This document shows positions 16,918-26,855 of a stretch of DNA of 64,000 bases, piece after piece; the first letter of the stretch is position 1; the number at the start of each line of letters is the position of its first letter. Both the position numbers and the translations under genes were made by a program. Below the pieces are notes generated by a model. It saw only the letters and a program-made list of their open reading frames with translations, was not told the DNA's origin and searched no databases. Location of the stretch: the NCBI RefSeq assembly GCF_041435435.1, contig NZ_CP108494.1, positions 6,048,501-6,112,500 on the forward strand, in the 5' to 3' direction. The stretch comes from Streptomyces sp. NBC_01241 (lineage in GTDB: Bacteria; Actinomycetota; Actinomycetes; Streptomycetales; Streptomycetaceae).

Positions 16918-17040
16918 CTGAACACCGTCACTGCCGAGATCGTCTCCGTCGTGCTCCTGCTCGGGTTGCCGACCGTACCGGCGACGCTGGTCGTGTCGAC
17001 GGTGGCGCTGTGGGGTTCGCTCCGGGTGATCGGGGTGTGA
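16918..17040 (+). CDS. Possible 40-residue single-helix membrane peptide
   Basis: A short frame with good codon bias between the gatB terminator and the phospholipase gene. It encodes one long hydrophobic segment ('EIVSVVLLLGLPTVPATLVV', then VALWGSLRV). There is no ATG or GTG near the front; a CTG at 16918 follows GGAGAG at about 10 bases, so translation start is doubtful. It could be a remnant. Listed because the composition looks coding. Confidence 0.3.
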   Translation: MNTVTAEIVSVVLLLGLPTVPATLVVSTVALWGSLRVIGV

Positions 17041-17172
17041 CCCGGTACGGGCGGCGGTTGGACTTTCCCGGCCGACCTGTTGGACGTTCACCACGGAGCC
17101 GTACGAAATCCTTCCCGAGGTCACCTCGCTTGCATAGCTTCCCGGCTGTACGACCGGACTCGGGAGGCTCAC

Positions 17173-19299
17173 TTGACCACGGACATTTCACGGCGAAGGC
17201 TCTTCGCGCTCGGCGGCGGTGCGCTCGGTGCCGCGGCGGCGGGGTCGCTGCTGCCGCCGTCGCTGCAGGCCGCGATCGCCGCGCAACCGGCGCCCTCGGC
17301 GGGGTCCGGCGGCGGTGACGGGCTCGAAGACATCAAGCACGTGGTGATCCTGATGCAGGAGAATCGTTCCTTCGATCACTACTTCGGCACACTCCGGGGA
17401 GTGCGCGGCTTCGGTGACCGCAACGCCGTCGAGCTGCCCTCCGGCAAGCCGGTCTTCGAGCAGCCGGCCCTGCTCGGCAGCTCCGTACTGCCGTTCCCGG
17501 TGCGGGACGCCGCCGAGACGCAGAAGAAGGACCTCCAGTACATCGGCGCGCTCGACCACTCCTGGAGCGGCGGCGGCAAGGCGTGGGCCGGCGGGTGGAT
17601 GAACGGCTGGGTGACCGCGAAGACGGCCGCCACCATGGCGTACTACGACCGCCGGGACATCCCGCTGCACTACGAACTGGCCGACACCTTCACGGTCTGC
17701 GACGCCTACCACTCCTCCATCCACACCTCCACCAGCCCCAACCGCAACCACCTGTGGAGCGGGAAGACGGGCAACGAGGCGAACGGCAAGCGGGCTGTCG
17801 GAAACGACGCGTACAACGAGGGCACGCACCCGGGGTACGACTGGGGCACGTACGCGGAGCGGCTGGAGAAGGCCGGCCGCAGCTGGCGTACGTACACCGA
17901 GTGGGAGAACTTCACCGACAACCAGATCGAGTTCTTCGCCACCTTCAAGGCGATCGCCCGCAAGGCGCTGGCGAAGACCGGCGGCCATACGTACATGGAG
18001 TCGTTCTACTCGGCGGTGCGGGACGCGGACGCCACCGAGCGGGAGCGGCTGTTCGGCCTGCTCGAAGAGGGTGTCGCCACCCTGGACAAGACCGAACGCA
18101 GTCTCTTCGAGCGCGCGCTGCGCCGGGTGGAGACCGGAACGCTGGCCGATGAGTTCGCCAAGGACGTGGCGGCGGGCACACTGCCCGAGGTCTCCTACCT
18201 GGTGCCCTCGGCCGTCGACTCCGAGCACCCGAGCGTGTCCTCGCCGATCCACAGCGCGACGATCGTCTACAAGGTCCTGGACGCGCTGGGCAAGCACCCC
18301 GACGTGTGGCGGCACACCGCCGTCCTCATCAATTACGACGAGAACGACGGCTTCTTCGACCACGTGCCGCCGCCCGTCGCGCCGCCCGAGGTGACCGAGG
18401 AGCAGTGGGAGGGCAAGCCCACCGGTCTCGGGATGCGGGTGCCGCTGCTCGTCGTGTCGCCGTGGACCGTGGGCGGCTACGTCTGCTCCGAGGTCTTCGA
18501 CCACACCTCCGTGATCCGCTTCCTGGAGCGCTGGACCGGCGTGGCGGAGCCGAACATCAGCGACTGGCGGCGCACCGTCACCGGCGATCTGACCTCGGCC
18601 TTCGACTTCACGCGCGCGCGGCGCCGGCCCGACGTGGAGCAGCCCGGCAGCATCCCGCCTTTCAGCGGACGCTGGGCGCCGAAGCCGCCGCTCGTGCAGC
18701 ACATGCCGGTACAGGAGCCCGGGGCCCGGCCGGCCCGCGCGCTGCCGTACCAGCCGGACGCGCAGGCGAAGCTGGTGGACGGGGCGGTACAGGTGGCCCT
18801 CAGCAATACGGGGCGTTCGTCCGCGCACTTCGCGCTGTATCCGTACGCGGGCGAGTTCCCCGTGCCGCAGCACCGGGATGTAAGGGGCACGGGGCAATGG
18901 ACGGTGCCCCTTACCGGTACGGCGTACCGGTTCACCGTCACGGGGCCGAACGGCTTCCGGCGCGAGTTCGCCGGACCCGCGCAGGGCGGCGCCTCGGCCG
19001 GGGCCGAGGTCGCCTCACGGGTGGACGCGCGTGAGCGGGATCTGCATCTCACGCTGCGCAACACGGGACGCACGACGCTCACCTTCACCGTCCGGCCGCT
19101 CGGATACGTCGACGAGGCGGATCTGCGGGACTGGACCCGGACGGTCAAGGTCAAGCCGGGACGGAGCCGTACGGTCGTGCACTCGGCGGCCGACGCGCAC
19201 GGCTGGTACGACCTGGCCGTCACCGTCGACGGGGACGACGTCTTCCGGCGTCGGCTGATGGGGCACATCGAGAACGGCCGGGCGAGCGTCTCCGGCTGA
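17173..19299 (+). CDS. Tat-exported phosphocholine-type phospholipase C / phosphoesterase
   Basis: 708 residues. TTG 17173 was chosen because GGAGG lies 5 bases upstream and the protein then starts with a twin-arginine signal (MTTDISRRRLFALGGGALGA, Ala-rich to about residue 40). Phosphoesterase family motifs follow: MQENRSFDHYFGTLRGVRGF (about 57-76) and NYDENDGFFDHVPPP (about 387-401), which hold the Asn/Asp/His metal and substrate ligands, and two C-terminal beta domains (about 525-700) typical of non-haemolytic phospholipase C. It is likely secreted to release phosphate from phospholipids. The symbol is uncertain because Streptomyces has several paralogues. Confidence 0.92.
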   Translation: MTTDISRRRLFALGGGALGAAAAGSLLPPSLQAAIAAQPAPSAGSGGGDGLEDIKHVVILMQENRSFDHYFGTLRGVRGFGDRNAVELPSGKPVFEQPALLGSSVLPFPVRDAAETQKKDLQYIGALDHSWSGGGKAWAGGWMNGWVTAKTAATMAYYDRRDIPLHYELADTFTVCDAYHSSIHTSTSPNRNHLWSGKTGNEANGKRAVGNDAYNEGTHPGYDWGTYAERLEKAGRSWRTYTEWENFTDNQIEFFATFKAIARKALAKTGGHTYMESFYSAVRDADATERERLFGLLEEGVATLDKTERSLFERALRRVETGTLADEFAKDVAAGTLPEVSYLVPSAVDSEHPSVSSPIHSATIVYKVLDALGKHPDVWRHTAVLINYDENDGFFDHVPPPVAPPEVTEEQWEGKPTGLGMRVPLLVVSPWTVGGYVCSEVFDHTSVIRFLERWTGVAEPNISDWRRTVTGDLTSAFDFTRARRRPDVEQPGSIPPFSGRWAPKPPLVQHMPVQEPGARPARALPYQPDAQAKLVDGAVQVALSNTGRSSAHFALYPYAGEFPVPQHRDVRGTGQWTVPLTGTAYRFTVTGPNGFRREFAGPAQGGASAGAEVASRVDARERDLHLTLRNTGRTTLTFTVRPLGYVDEADLRDWTRTVKVKPGRSRTVVHSAADAHGWYDLAVTVDGDDVFRRRLMGHIENGRASVSG

Positions 19300-19497
19300 T
19301 CCGGGTCCGGGCGGCGGGGCGCCGTACGTCGTGGCGGGGCACGGCGTTCCCGCCGGGACCATTTGTGAGTATGGCCACGAAAGGGGCAAACGATCACCAT
19401 TGGCTGCCAGAGTGGCAGTTCTCAGGTCATGCGCTTTTTGCGGGTAATTCATGTGTTGTCCCGCTAAGGAGCCGCGAACCGGCAGGGAGCATGTCCG

Positions 19498-21744
19498 TTG
19501 GCTGCAATTGCCCGTTGGTGCATCAAGCACCGTCTCATCGCCGTACTCATCTGGCTGCTGGCCCTCGGGGGCACGGTCACCGCGGCGGGATTCGCGGGCT
19601 CTGCGTACTCCAACAACTACGACGTGCCAGGCACCGAGGCGGGCCGGGCCGCCGACCTCCTCAAGAGCGGTTTCGCGAACCTGGGCGGTGACACCGACAC
19701 CATCGTCTGGCACACCAGCGACTCCACCGTGCGGGCCGCCGACGTCCGTCAGACGATGACCAGCACCCTGCACGCGGTCGAGGAGCTGCCCGGTGTCGGC
19801 GCCGTCACCGGGCCGTACGGGGCGTCCGGCGCCGGACAGATCAGCGAGGACGGACGCACCGCCTACGCCACGGTCACCTTCAACCAGCAGACCGAGGACA
19901 TCCCGGCGCAGCAGGTCCGGGCCGTCGTCGACACCGCGAAGGCGGCCGCCGGCCCCCACCTCCAGGTGGAACTGGGCGGCTCGGCCATAGCCGTCACCGA
20001 AGCGCCGTCCGTCCACTTCAGCGAGGCCATCGGGGTCGTCGTCGCAGCGGTCGTCCTCTTCCTCGCTTTCGGCTCGCTCGCCGCCAGCATGCTGCCCATC
20101 GCCACTGCCCTCGTCTCCGTCGGCACGGCGTACGCGGGCATCGTGCTGCTCGGCCACGCGATGACCGTCGCCGACTTCGCCCCCATGCTGGGCATGCTGA
20201 TAGGGCTCGGCGTCGGCATCGACTACGCACTGTTCATCGTCACCCGGCACCGCAGTGGACTACGCAGAGGCATGACGGTCACCGAGGCGGCACAGAACGC
20301 CGTCGTGACGACCGGGCGGTCCGTCGTCTTCGCCGGAGCCACCGTCTGTATCGCGCTGCTCGGCATGCTGATCCTGCGGCTCGGATTCCTCAACGGCGTG
20401 GCGATCGCCGCCTCGCTCACCGTCGTGCTGACCGTGGCCGCGTCCGTGACCCTGCTGCCCGCCCTGTTGTCCTTCATCGGCATGCGGGCGCTGAGCCGGC
20501 GCGAGCGCAGAAGACTTGCCGAGCGCGGGCCGCAGCCCGAACTGCCCACCGGATTCGCCGCCCGCTGGTCCGCCTTCGTCGAACGCCACCCCAAGCTGCT
20601 CGGCGCGTTCGCCGCCGTGGTGATGCTGGTGCTCGCGCTGCCCACGTTCTCCCTGCATCTGGGCACCTCCGACCAGGGCAACAATCCCTCCACGTCGACC
20701 ACCCGGCAGGCGTACGACCTGCTGGCCGACGGATTCGGGCCCGGCGTCAACGGCCCGTTGACGATCGCCGCGCAGATAGGCGGCGCCGGCGACCGGCTCG
20801 CGATGGACGGCCTGCCGGCCACCCTGCGGGCCACCCACGGCGTGGCCTCGGTCGGCCCGGTCACGTACAGCAGCGACGGTGGTACGGCCTTCGTCACCGT
20901 CATACCGAAGTCGGCACCGCAGTCGCAGGAGACCAGCAAGCTCGTCGAGCATCTGCGTACGGACGTCATCCCGAAGGCCGAGGCGAACACCTCGCTCCAG
21001 GCCCATGTGGGCGGGGTGACGGCCGGCTACGACGACTTCGCCCAGGTCATCATCGGCAAGCTCCCGCTCTTCATCGGCGTCGTCATAGGGCTCGGCTGTC
21101 TGCTCCTGCTGCTGGCGTTCCGGTCGATCGGCATTCCGCTGAAGGCCGCCGTGATGAACGTGGCCGCCGTTGCCTCCTCGTTCGGAGTCGTCGTCGCGGT
21201 CTTCCAGTGGGGATGGGGGAGCGAACTGCTGGGGCTGGGCAGCTCCGGGCCCATCGAACCGTTCCTGCCGGTGATCATGGTGTCCGTGCTCTTCGGGCTC
21301 TCCATGGACTACCAGGTGTTCCTGGTGGGGCGGATGTACGAGGAGTGGCTGGAGACCGGGGACAACAGACGGGCGGTGCGGGTCGGTCTCGCCGAGACGA
21401 GTCGTGTGATCAACTCCGCGGCCGTGATCATGATTTCGGTCTTCCTGGCGTTCGTCCTCAGCGGGGACCGGGTCATCGCGATGTTCGGCATCGCGCTGGC
21501 CGCGGCCGTGGCCCTCGACGCGTTCGTCCTCCGTACGCTGCTGGTGCCCGCCCTCATGCACATGCTGGGCGGCGCGAACTGGTGGCTGCCGGGCTGGCTG
21601 GACCGGCGGCTGCCGCGGATCAGCATCGATGCTCCCGAGTGCGACGCGCCCCATGCGAAAATCCCGCAGGCAGCACAACCGGTGGAGCCGGTGGAAGGCG
21701 CGCAGACACTGCGCGCGGCGGAAGTGGTTCGAGAAGGAGCATGA
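19498..21744 (+). CDS. MMPL/RND-family transporter
   Basis: 748 residues from TTG 19498 with GGGAG upstream. Two RND repeats: a first hydrophobic helix (HRLIAVLIWLLALGGTV), a large external domain, then six helices with the GIDYALFIVTRHR motif (about residue 240); the second half repeats this with 'LSMDYQVFLVGRMYEEW' (about 600-616). This is the MmpL/YdfJ layout, with about 12 helices. Such pumps export lipids or drugs; the substrate here is unknown. Its stop overlaps the start of the acetyltransferase gene. Confidence 0.95.
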   Translation: MAAIARWCIKHRLIAVLIWLLALGGTVTAAGFAGSAYSNNYDVPGTEAGRAADLLKSGFANLGGDTDTIVWHTSDSTVRAADVRQTMTSTLHAVEELPGVGAVTGPYGASGAGQISEDGRTAYATVTFNQQTEDIPAQQVRAVVDTAKAAAGPHLQVELGGSAIAVTEAPSVHFSEAIGVVVAAVVLFLAFGSLAASMLPIATALVSVGTAYAGIVLLGHAMTVADFAPMLGMLIGLGVGIDYALFIVTRHRSGLRRGMTVTEAAQNAVVTTGRSVVFAGATVCIALLGMLILRLGFLNGVAIAASLTVVLTVAASVTLLPALLSFIGMRALSRRERRRLAERGPQPELPTGFAARWSAFVERHPKLLGAFAAVVMLVLALPTFSLHLGTSDQGNNPSTSTTRQAYDLLADGFGPGVNGPLTIAAQIGGAGDRLAMDGLPATLRATHGVASVGPVTYSSDGGTAFVTVIPKSAPQSQETSKLVEHLRTDVIPKAEANTSLQAHVGGVTAGYDDFAQVIIGKLPLFIGVVIGLGCLLLLLAFRSIGIPLKAAVMNVAAVASSFGVVVAVFQWGWGSELLGLGSSGPIEPFLPVIMVSVLFGLSMDYQVFLVGRMYEEWLETGDNRRAVRVGLAETSRVINSAAVIMISVFLAFVLSGDRVIAMFGIALAAAVALDAFVLRTLLVPALMHMLGGANWWLPGWLDRRLPRISIDAPECDAPHAKIPQAAQPVEPVEGAQTLRAAEVVREGA

Positions 21745-22298
21745 TGTTCGCGATATCCCTGGGCGACGACGGCGCGGAACTGCGTCCGCTGGAGATCTGG
21801 CAGGCGGCGGAATTCCTCGCCCACATGGACCGGGCCCGCGAGCTCGTCGACCCCTGGATCCCGTTCGCCTCCTTCGTCACCGACCTGGAGTCGGCGCGCG
21901 CCCTGCTCCAGCGGTACGCGGAGAAGCAGGCGGCGGACACGGGACGCCTCTACGGCATCTGGCTGGAGGGCACGCTCGTCGGCGGCGTCCTGTTCCGGAT
22001 CTTCGATGCGGAGTCGGGGAACTGCGAGGTCGGCTGCTGGCTGGAACCGGCGGCGCAGGGCCGCGGACTGATCACCCGGGCGGCGGAGAAGCTGATCGAC
22101 TGGGCGGTCTACGAGCGCGGGATGCACCGCGTGGAGTGGGACGCCTCCGCCGCGAACACCCGCAGCGTCGCCGTGGCCAAGCGGCTCGGCATGACGCGCG
22201 ACGGGGTGCTGCGCCAGAACTACCTGTACCGCGGTGAGCGGCACGACTCGGAGATCTGGTCCGTGCTGGCTCCGGAGTGGCGGGCGCGGAAGTCCTGA
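21744..22298 (+). CDS. GNAT-family N-acetyltransferase (RimJ/RimL type)
   Basis: 184 residues from ATG 21744; AAGGAG ends 4 bases upstream. An adjacent ATG at 21741 is possible but too close to the RBS. Acetyl-CoA-binding motif 'LEPAAQGRGLITRAAEKLID' (about 98-117), then 'RGMHRVEWDASAANTRSVAVAKRLGM', typical of RimL-like enzymes, and a final LYRGERHDSEIWSVL. It overlaps the MMPL stop, so it is co-translated with the transporter. Substrate unknown. Confidence 0.92.
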   Translation: MFAISLGDDGAELRPLEIWQAAEFLAHMDRARELVDPWIPFASFVTDLESARALLQRYAEKQAADTGRLYGIWLEGTLVGGVLFRIFDAESGNCEVGCWLEPAAQGRGLITRAAEKLIDWAVYERGMHRVEWDASAANTRSVAVAKRLGMTRDGVLRQNYLYRGERHDSEIWSVLAPEWRARKS

Positions 22299-22392
22299 GG
22301 CCGGGGCGGGGGACGGGCCGGGACCGGCTGTGGGCACGGGCCGGGACCGGGCGTTAAGAGGGTTCTCATCTGCTCCGCCTAGCGTGCGGAGC

Positions 22393-23133
22393 ATGAACCC
22401 CAGGACCCCCACAAAACCCACCGCCCCCACCACTCCCACCGACCCCGCAGCTCCGGCTGACAACGAGGGAACGGGCTCCGCCCCGGACGCCGACGTCAAC
22501 GACGCCGAAGTGAAGGACGCCGAAGTGAAGGGCGGTGGCTTGAAGGACACCGAAGTGAAGGACGGCGGACCCACGGCCTCCGAATCGGAGGCCTCAGGGT
22601 CTGAGGCTTCCGGGTCCGAGGTCTCCGAATCCGAGGCCTCAGGGTCCGAGGCCTCCGAATCCGAGGCCGTCGAGCCCGAGGCCCCCGACTTCGACGACCT
22701 CGACTTCGAGGACTCCGGCAAGAAGCCGTCCGGTCTCGGTTCGGCCGCCGCGGCCGTGGCTGCCGCCGCTCTCGGCGTCGTCGCGCTCACCGGGTCCTGG
22801 ACCGGCAAGGTCGCCGCCGAGCGCGAGACCCTGATCGGTCAGATCAATACCTCGTCCGGTAGTACCGCGGCCCAGCAGATCTCCGAGATCTACGGCGACG
22901 CCTGGCACGCCACGGCACTGGTCAACGGCCTCTTCGCGCTGCTCGCCCTGCTGGTCGGCATCTTCGCCCTGGTCCGCCCGGCCTTCGGCGCACCTTCCCC
23001 GAATCCGCAGCCCGGCTGGGTGCGGGCCGTCGCGACCGCCGGCATCGCGCTCGGCGTCCTCGGCGTGGTGATCTCCGCAGCCATGTACTTCGACCTCATC
23101 GTGCCCCTGCCGGCCGCGGTCGCCACCCAGTGA
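22393..23133 (+). CDS. Membrane protein with long low-complexity N-terminus
   Basis: 246 residues from ATG 22393. Residues 1-110 are disordered: a Pro/Thr start (NPRTPTKPTAPTTPTDP), a Val-Lys-Asp repeat (DAEVKDAEVKGG), then Ser-Glu-Ala/Gly repeats (SEASGSEASGSEVSESEAS) encoded by a short tandem repeat at about 22575-22675. Three hydrophobic helices follow (about 117-135, 175-197, 215-240), separated by a soluble loop (ERETLIGQINTSSGSTAAQQ). Not recognised. The acidic tail probably faces the cytoplasm. The repeat number is likely to vary between strains. Confidence 0.75.
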   Translation: MNPRTPTKPTAPTTPTDPAAPADNEGTGSAPDADVNDAEVKDAEVKGGGLKDTEVKDGGPTASESEASGSEASGSEVSESEASGSEASESEAVEPEAPDFDDLDFEDSGKKPSGLGSAAAAVAAAALGVVALTGSWTGKVAAERETLIGQINTSSGSTAAQQISEIYGDAWHATALVNGLFALLALLVGIFALVRPAFGAPSPNPQPGWVRAVATAGIALGVLGVVISAAMYFDLIVPLPAAVATQ

Positions 23134-23349
23134 GTACGCACGGCCCCCGGACAGAACACCTAGGACATCCGCCGGTGCGGCACCGACCCGTATGCGACGG
23201 TGTCCGCGCCCGGCTAAGGCTCCTCACACCGCGAAGATGGGGAACTCGCCCGATGTGACGGCACCCTCTGGGAGACGACAGTGGGGTTTACGGCAGCAGC
23301 ACTGCCGCCCCCCCGGCCCCAACGGGCCGTCGTCCTCCGGGAGAAGCAC

Positions 23350-23562
23350 ATGTACACGCTCGAACTCCACAAGATGAACGCGACCGAACTGCGCCGCCGG
23401 GCCGACCGGGAGCGGCTCGTCCAGGAGATCCTTCGCGCCCGCCGGGCCGCGCGCCGGGCCGCCCGTGATTCCGGGCGGGCCGCCCGTCGTGATTCCGGGA
23501 GCAAGGAGGCCGAGGGGCCGGCGAGTACGGACCGGAACCGGTTCGTCCACGCCGCCCGGTAG
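23350..23562 (+). CDS. Small Arg-rich protein
   Basis: 70 residues from ATG 23350 with GGAG about 7 bases upstream. The N-terminal helix (YTLELHKMNATELRRRADRE) is followed by an arginine-rich run (RARRAARRAARDSGRAARR) and a hydrophilic tail. Similar small basic proteins precede LuxR-type AAA regulators in other Streptomyces. No known domain; possibly nucleic-acid binding by charge. The next gene starts 4 bases after its stop, so the two are probably one transcript. Confidence 0.65.
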   Translation: MYTLELHKMNATELRRRADRERLVQEILRARRAARRAARDSGRAARRDSGSKEAEGPASTDRNRFVHAAR

Positions 23563-23566
23563 CCAC

Positions 23567-26500
23567 ATGACGCGGCTGAGCGATACCGACGACCGGACTA
23601 CGGGGCCCGCGGTGTCGGACCCGTGTGCGATGCTCGGCGACGTGGAGACCAGGTCCGTCAGCCCCGTATTCGTCGGCCGCGCAGGTGAATTCGCCTCGCT
23701 GGTCGATGCGCTCACCCGCGCCACGGGCGAGGGCACCGGCCGGGCCGACGGCCCCGGCGGCGAGCCGCAGGCGCTGATCATCGGCGGCGAGGCGGGCGTC
23801 GGAAAGACCCGGCTGGTCGAGGAGTTCCTCACGGCGGCGGTGCGCCGCGAGGCCGTCGTCGCCGTCGGCGGCTGCGTCGAGATCGGTGCCGACGGGCTGC
23901 CCTACGCCCCGTTCTCCATCGCCCTGCGCGCCCTGCGCCGCACCCTGCCCGACGAGATGGCCGCCGCCTGCGCCGGGCAGGAGGGCGAGCTGGCCCGGCT
24001 GCTCCCCGAGCTCGGCGAGGCCCACCGGGACGCCACCGACGAGCACAGCACCGCCCGCCTCTTCGAACTCACCGCGAGACTCCTGGAACGCATCTCCGCG
24101 CAGCGCACGGTCGTCCTCGTCCTGGAGGACCTGCACTGGGCCGACGCCTCCACCCGCCATCTCCTCGCCTACCTCTTCCGCACCGTGCGCAGCGGCCGCC
24201 TCGTCGTGATCGGCACCTACCGCTCCGACGACATCCACCGCCGCCACCCCCTGCGCCCCCTTCTCGCCGAGCTGGACCGGCTCCGTACCGTCCGCCGGAT
24301 CGAACTCGCCCGCTTCAACCGCGCCGAGGTCCGCCGCCAGCTCACCGGCATCCTCGCCGCCACCCCCGAGGCCGCCCTCGTCGACGAGATCTTCGAACGG
24401 TCCGACGGCAACGCCTTCTTCGTCGAGGAACTCGCCTGCAGCCTGGAGAGCGGCGACCACTCCCGGCTCTCCGACTCGCTGCGCGACCTCCTGCTCGTCC
24501 GCGTCGAAGCGCTCCCGGAGACCGCCCAGAAGATCGCCCGGATCGTCGCCGAGGGCGGTTCCGCCGTCGAGTACGAGCTGCTGGCCGCGGTCGCCCGGCT
24601 CACCGAGGACGACCTCATCGAGGCACTGCGGGCGGCCGTCGGCGCCAACCTGCTGCTCACCGCCCCGGAGGGCAACGGCTACCGCTTTCGGCACTCCCTG
24701 GTCCGCGAGGCCGTCAGCGACGATCTGCTCTCCGGCGAGCGCTCCCGGCTCAACCGGCGCTACGCGGAAGCCCTGGAGGCCGACCCCACCCTCGTCCGCG
24801 CCGGGGAACGCGCCACCCGGCTCGCCAGCTACTGGTACGGCGCACACGACGCCGCCAAGGCCCTGCCCGCCGTACTGAAGGCCTCGGTCGAGGCCCGCCG
24901 CCGCTACGCGTTCTCCGAACAACTCCGCCTGCTGGAAAGGGCGATGGAGCTGTGGGACGACGCCCCCGAAGACGTACGCGACACCCTGCGCCCCATCGAC
25001 TACGCCGAGAGCTACCCCATCTGCAGCTGCGACCCCGACGCCACCCCGCTGCGCTATCTCGACCTCATGGCCGAGGCCACCGTCGCCGCCCGGTTCGGCG
25101 GCGACCGCGAACGGGCCCTGGCCATCGCCAAGAAGGCCATGCGCGTCCTGGAGGGCGAGGACGACCCGCTGCGCGCCGCCTGGTTCTGGGTCCAGCGCTC
25201 CCGCCTCATGCAGGACCTGACCCGGGGCGACGGATGGCAGGAACTGGCCAACGCCCAGGAGCTCGTCCGCGGACTGCCCCCGTCCGTCGTCCACGCCGAC
25301 GTCCTGATGAGCGTGGCCGGATGGGGCGCCCTGCACCGCCCCGGCGCCGAGACGCTGCTCGCCGTCGACCGGGCCGTGGAGTACGCCCGGCTCGTCGACG
25401 ACGAGTACACCGAACTGCACGCCCGGCTCACCCGCGGCTGGCTCACTGCCGACGCCGGGAGCGTCGACGAAGGCATCGCCGAGATGTACGCCGTCCGCGA
25501 CCGCGCCGATGAGCTGCACATGGTCGGCATCATGAGCCGGGCCGGCATCAACCTCCCCTCCACCCTCGAAGCCATGGGCCGTTCGCTGGAGGCAGTGGCC
25601 GCCGCGAACCACGGCATCGAGATCAGCCGCAGCCACGGCATCGCCGACATGGAGGCATGGGTCCGCTGCAACCAGGCGGCCTCGCTCTTCTCCCTCGGTC
25701 ACTGGGACGAGTGCCGGGCGACGGTCGACGCGGCGGCCCGCGCCGCCCAGTCCAGCAAGGCGCAAGGACTCGTCGCCTCACGCCGTACCGAACTGGCCCT
25801 CGCGCAAGGCGATCTGGCCGAGGCCGAGACCCAACTGGCCCTGACCCGACGCTGTTTCGGCACCCGGGACCCGCAGCCCCAGCACCTCATCCCCTCCGTA
25901 CGGCATGCCATGGCCCTCGCCGCGCAACAGGGCAGACTCGCCGAGGCGCGGGCCGCGTTCGAGGCCCAGTCGGAACAGGGCTTCCCACCCGGCACCCAGC
26001 GGCACGCCCTGCCTCTGCTCCATGCCGCCGCCGCTGCCGAGGCCGACGCCCGGGGCCTGCCCGCCGCCGACCCCGGCCGGCCGGCGATCCTCGCCGCTGT
26101 CCGGACCCACCTGAAGCGGCTGGCGATGCTCGTCCCCCTCTGGGCCGCCTACGGTCTCCTGGTCGACGCCGAACTGGCCCGGGCCGAAGGCCTCGACACC
26201 CCCGACCACTGGTCCCGCGCCGCCACCGCCTTCGCCCCGCTCCACCGCCCGTACGAACTGGCGCAGATCCGCCACCGCTGGGCCGAGGCCCTCCTCATCG
26301 CCTCCGGCGACCGGCCCGCGGCCACCACCCTGCTGCGTGACGCCCACCGCACCGCCGGGCAGCTCGGCGCGCGCCCGTTGGCCGAGACCATCGAGCTGCT
26401 GGCCGGCCGCGCCCGTATCACCCTCGCCGCCCCGGACCGGCCCCCGGCCCATGGCACCGCTCACGGGATACCGGACGCCGTCACCGTCCCCGCCCAGGCG

Positions 26501-26797
26501 GCCACCGCCGACGAGGCGGCGGACCGGGAGCAGACCGAGGACCACCTGCGCGAGGCGGCCGCGGCGGCGGTGGAGTCCTTCGGGCTGACGCGACGCGAAC
26601 AGGATGTGCACCGACTGGTCGCCGCCGGTCACACCAACCGCCGGATCGCCGAGCAGCTCTACATCTCACCCAAGACCGCGAGCGTGCACGTCTCCAACAT
26701 CCTCGCCAAGCTCGGCGTCTCCAGCCGCGGCGAGGCGGCTGCCCTGGCCCACCGGCTCCGCCTCTACCCCGCCACCGCCACCCGGAACACCTCCTGA
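23567..26797 (+). CDS. LuxR-family regulator with AAA ATPase domain (LAL type)
   Basis: 1076 residues from ATG 23567 (weak RBS; an in-frame ATG at 23630 is an alternative). The N-terminal AAA module contains Walker A 'GGEAGVGKTRLVEEF' (about 74-88) and Walker B 'VLVLEDLHWADAS' (about 183-195). A long helical TPR-like middle follows, and a C-terminal LuxR helix-turn-helix (FGLTRREQDVHRLVAAGHTN, IAEQLYISPKTASVHVSNIL, about 1005-1065). Large ATP-binding LuxR regulators are usually pathway activators; no obvious target cluster is adjacent. Confidence 0.95.
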   Translation: MTRLSDTDDRTTGPAVSDPCAMLGDVETRSVSPVFVGRAGEFASLVDALTRATGEGTGRADGPGGEPQALIIGGEAGVGKTRLVEEFLTAAVRREAVVAVGGCVEIGADGLPYAPFSIALRALRRTLPDEMAAACAGQEGELARLLPELGEAHRDATDEHSTARLFELTARLLERISAQRTVVLVLEDLHWADASTRHLLAYLFRTVRSGRLVVIGTYRSDDIHRRHPLRPLLAELDRLRTVRRIELARFNRAEVRRQLTGILAATPEAALVDEIFERSDGNAFFVEELACSLESGDHSRLSDSLRDLLLVRVEALPETAQKIARIVAEGGSAVEYELLAAVARLTEDDLIEALRAAVGANLLLTAPEGNGYRFRHSLVREAVSDDLLSGERSRLNRRYAEALEADPTLVRAGERATRLASYWYGAHDAAKALPAVLKASVEARRRYAFSEQLRLLERAMELWDDAPEDVRDTLRPIDYAESYPICSCDPDATPLRYLDLMAEATVAARFGGDRERALAIAKKAMRVLEGEDDPLRAAWFWVQRSRLMQDLTRGDGWQELANAQELVRGLPPSVVHADVLMSVAGWGALHRPGAETLLAVDRAVEYARLVDDEYTELHARLTRGWLTADAGSVDEGIAEMYAVRDRADELHMVGIMSRAGINLPSTLEAMGRSLEAVAAANHGIEISRSHGIADMEAWVRCNQAASLFSLGHWDECRATVDAAARAAQSSKAQGLVASRRTELALAQGDLAEAETQLALTRRCFGTRDPQPQHLIPSVRHAMALAAQQGRLAEARAAFEAQSEQGFPPGTQRHALPLLHAAAAAEADARGLPAADPGRPAILAAVRTHLKRLAMLVPLWAAYGLLVDAELARAEGLDTPDHWSRAATAFAPLHRPYELAQIRHRWAEALLIASGDRPAATTLLRDAHRTAGQLGARPLAETIELLAGRARITLAAPDRPPAHGTAHGIPDAVTVPAQAATADEAADREQTEDHLREAAAAAVESFGLTRREQDVHRLVAAGHTNRRIAEQLYISPKTASVHVSNILAKLGVSSRGEAAALAHRLRLYPATATRNTS

Positions 26798-26798
26798 C

Positions 26799-26827
26799 GG
26801 GGCGGGGCCGCAGGCCCCGGCCGCCCC
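26799..26827. terminator. GC-rich hairpin between convergent genes
   Basis: GGGGCGGGGCC at 26799-26809 pairs with 26813-26827 (GGCCCCGGCCGCCCC) with a few unpaired bases. It lies directly after the LuxR stop and before the end of the convergent minus-strand gene, so it could stop both transcripts. Confidence 0.5.
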
Positions 26828-26855
26828 GGGACCTCTTCAAGGCCACCGGGCCCGG

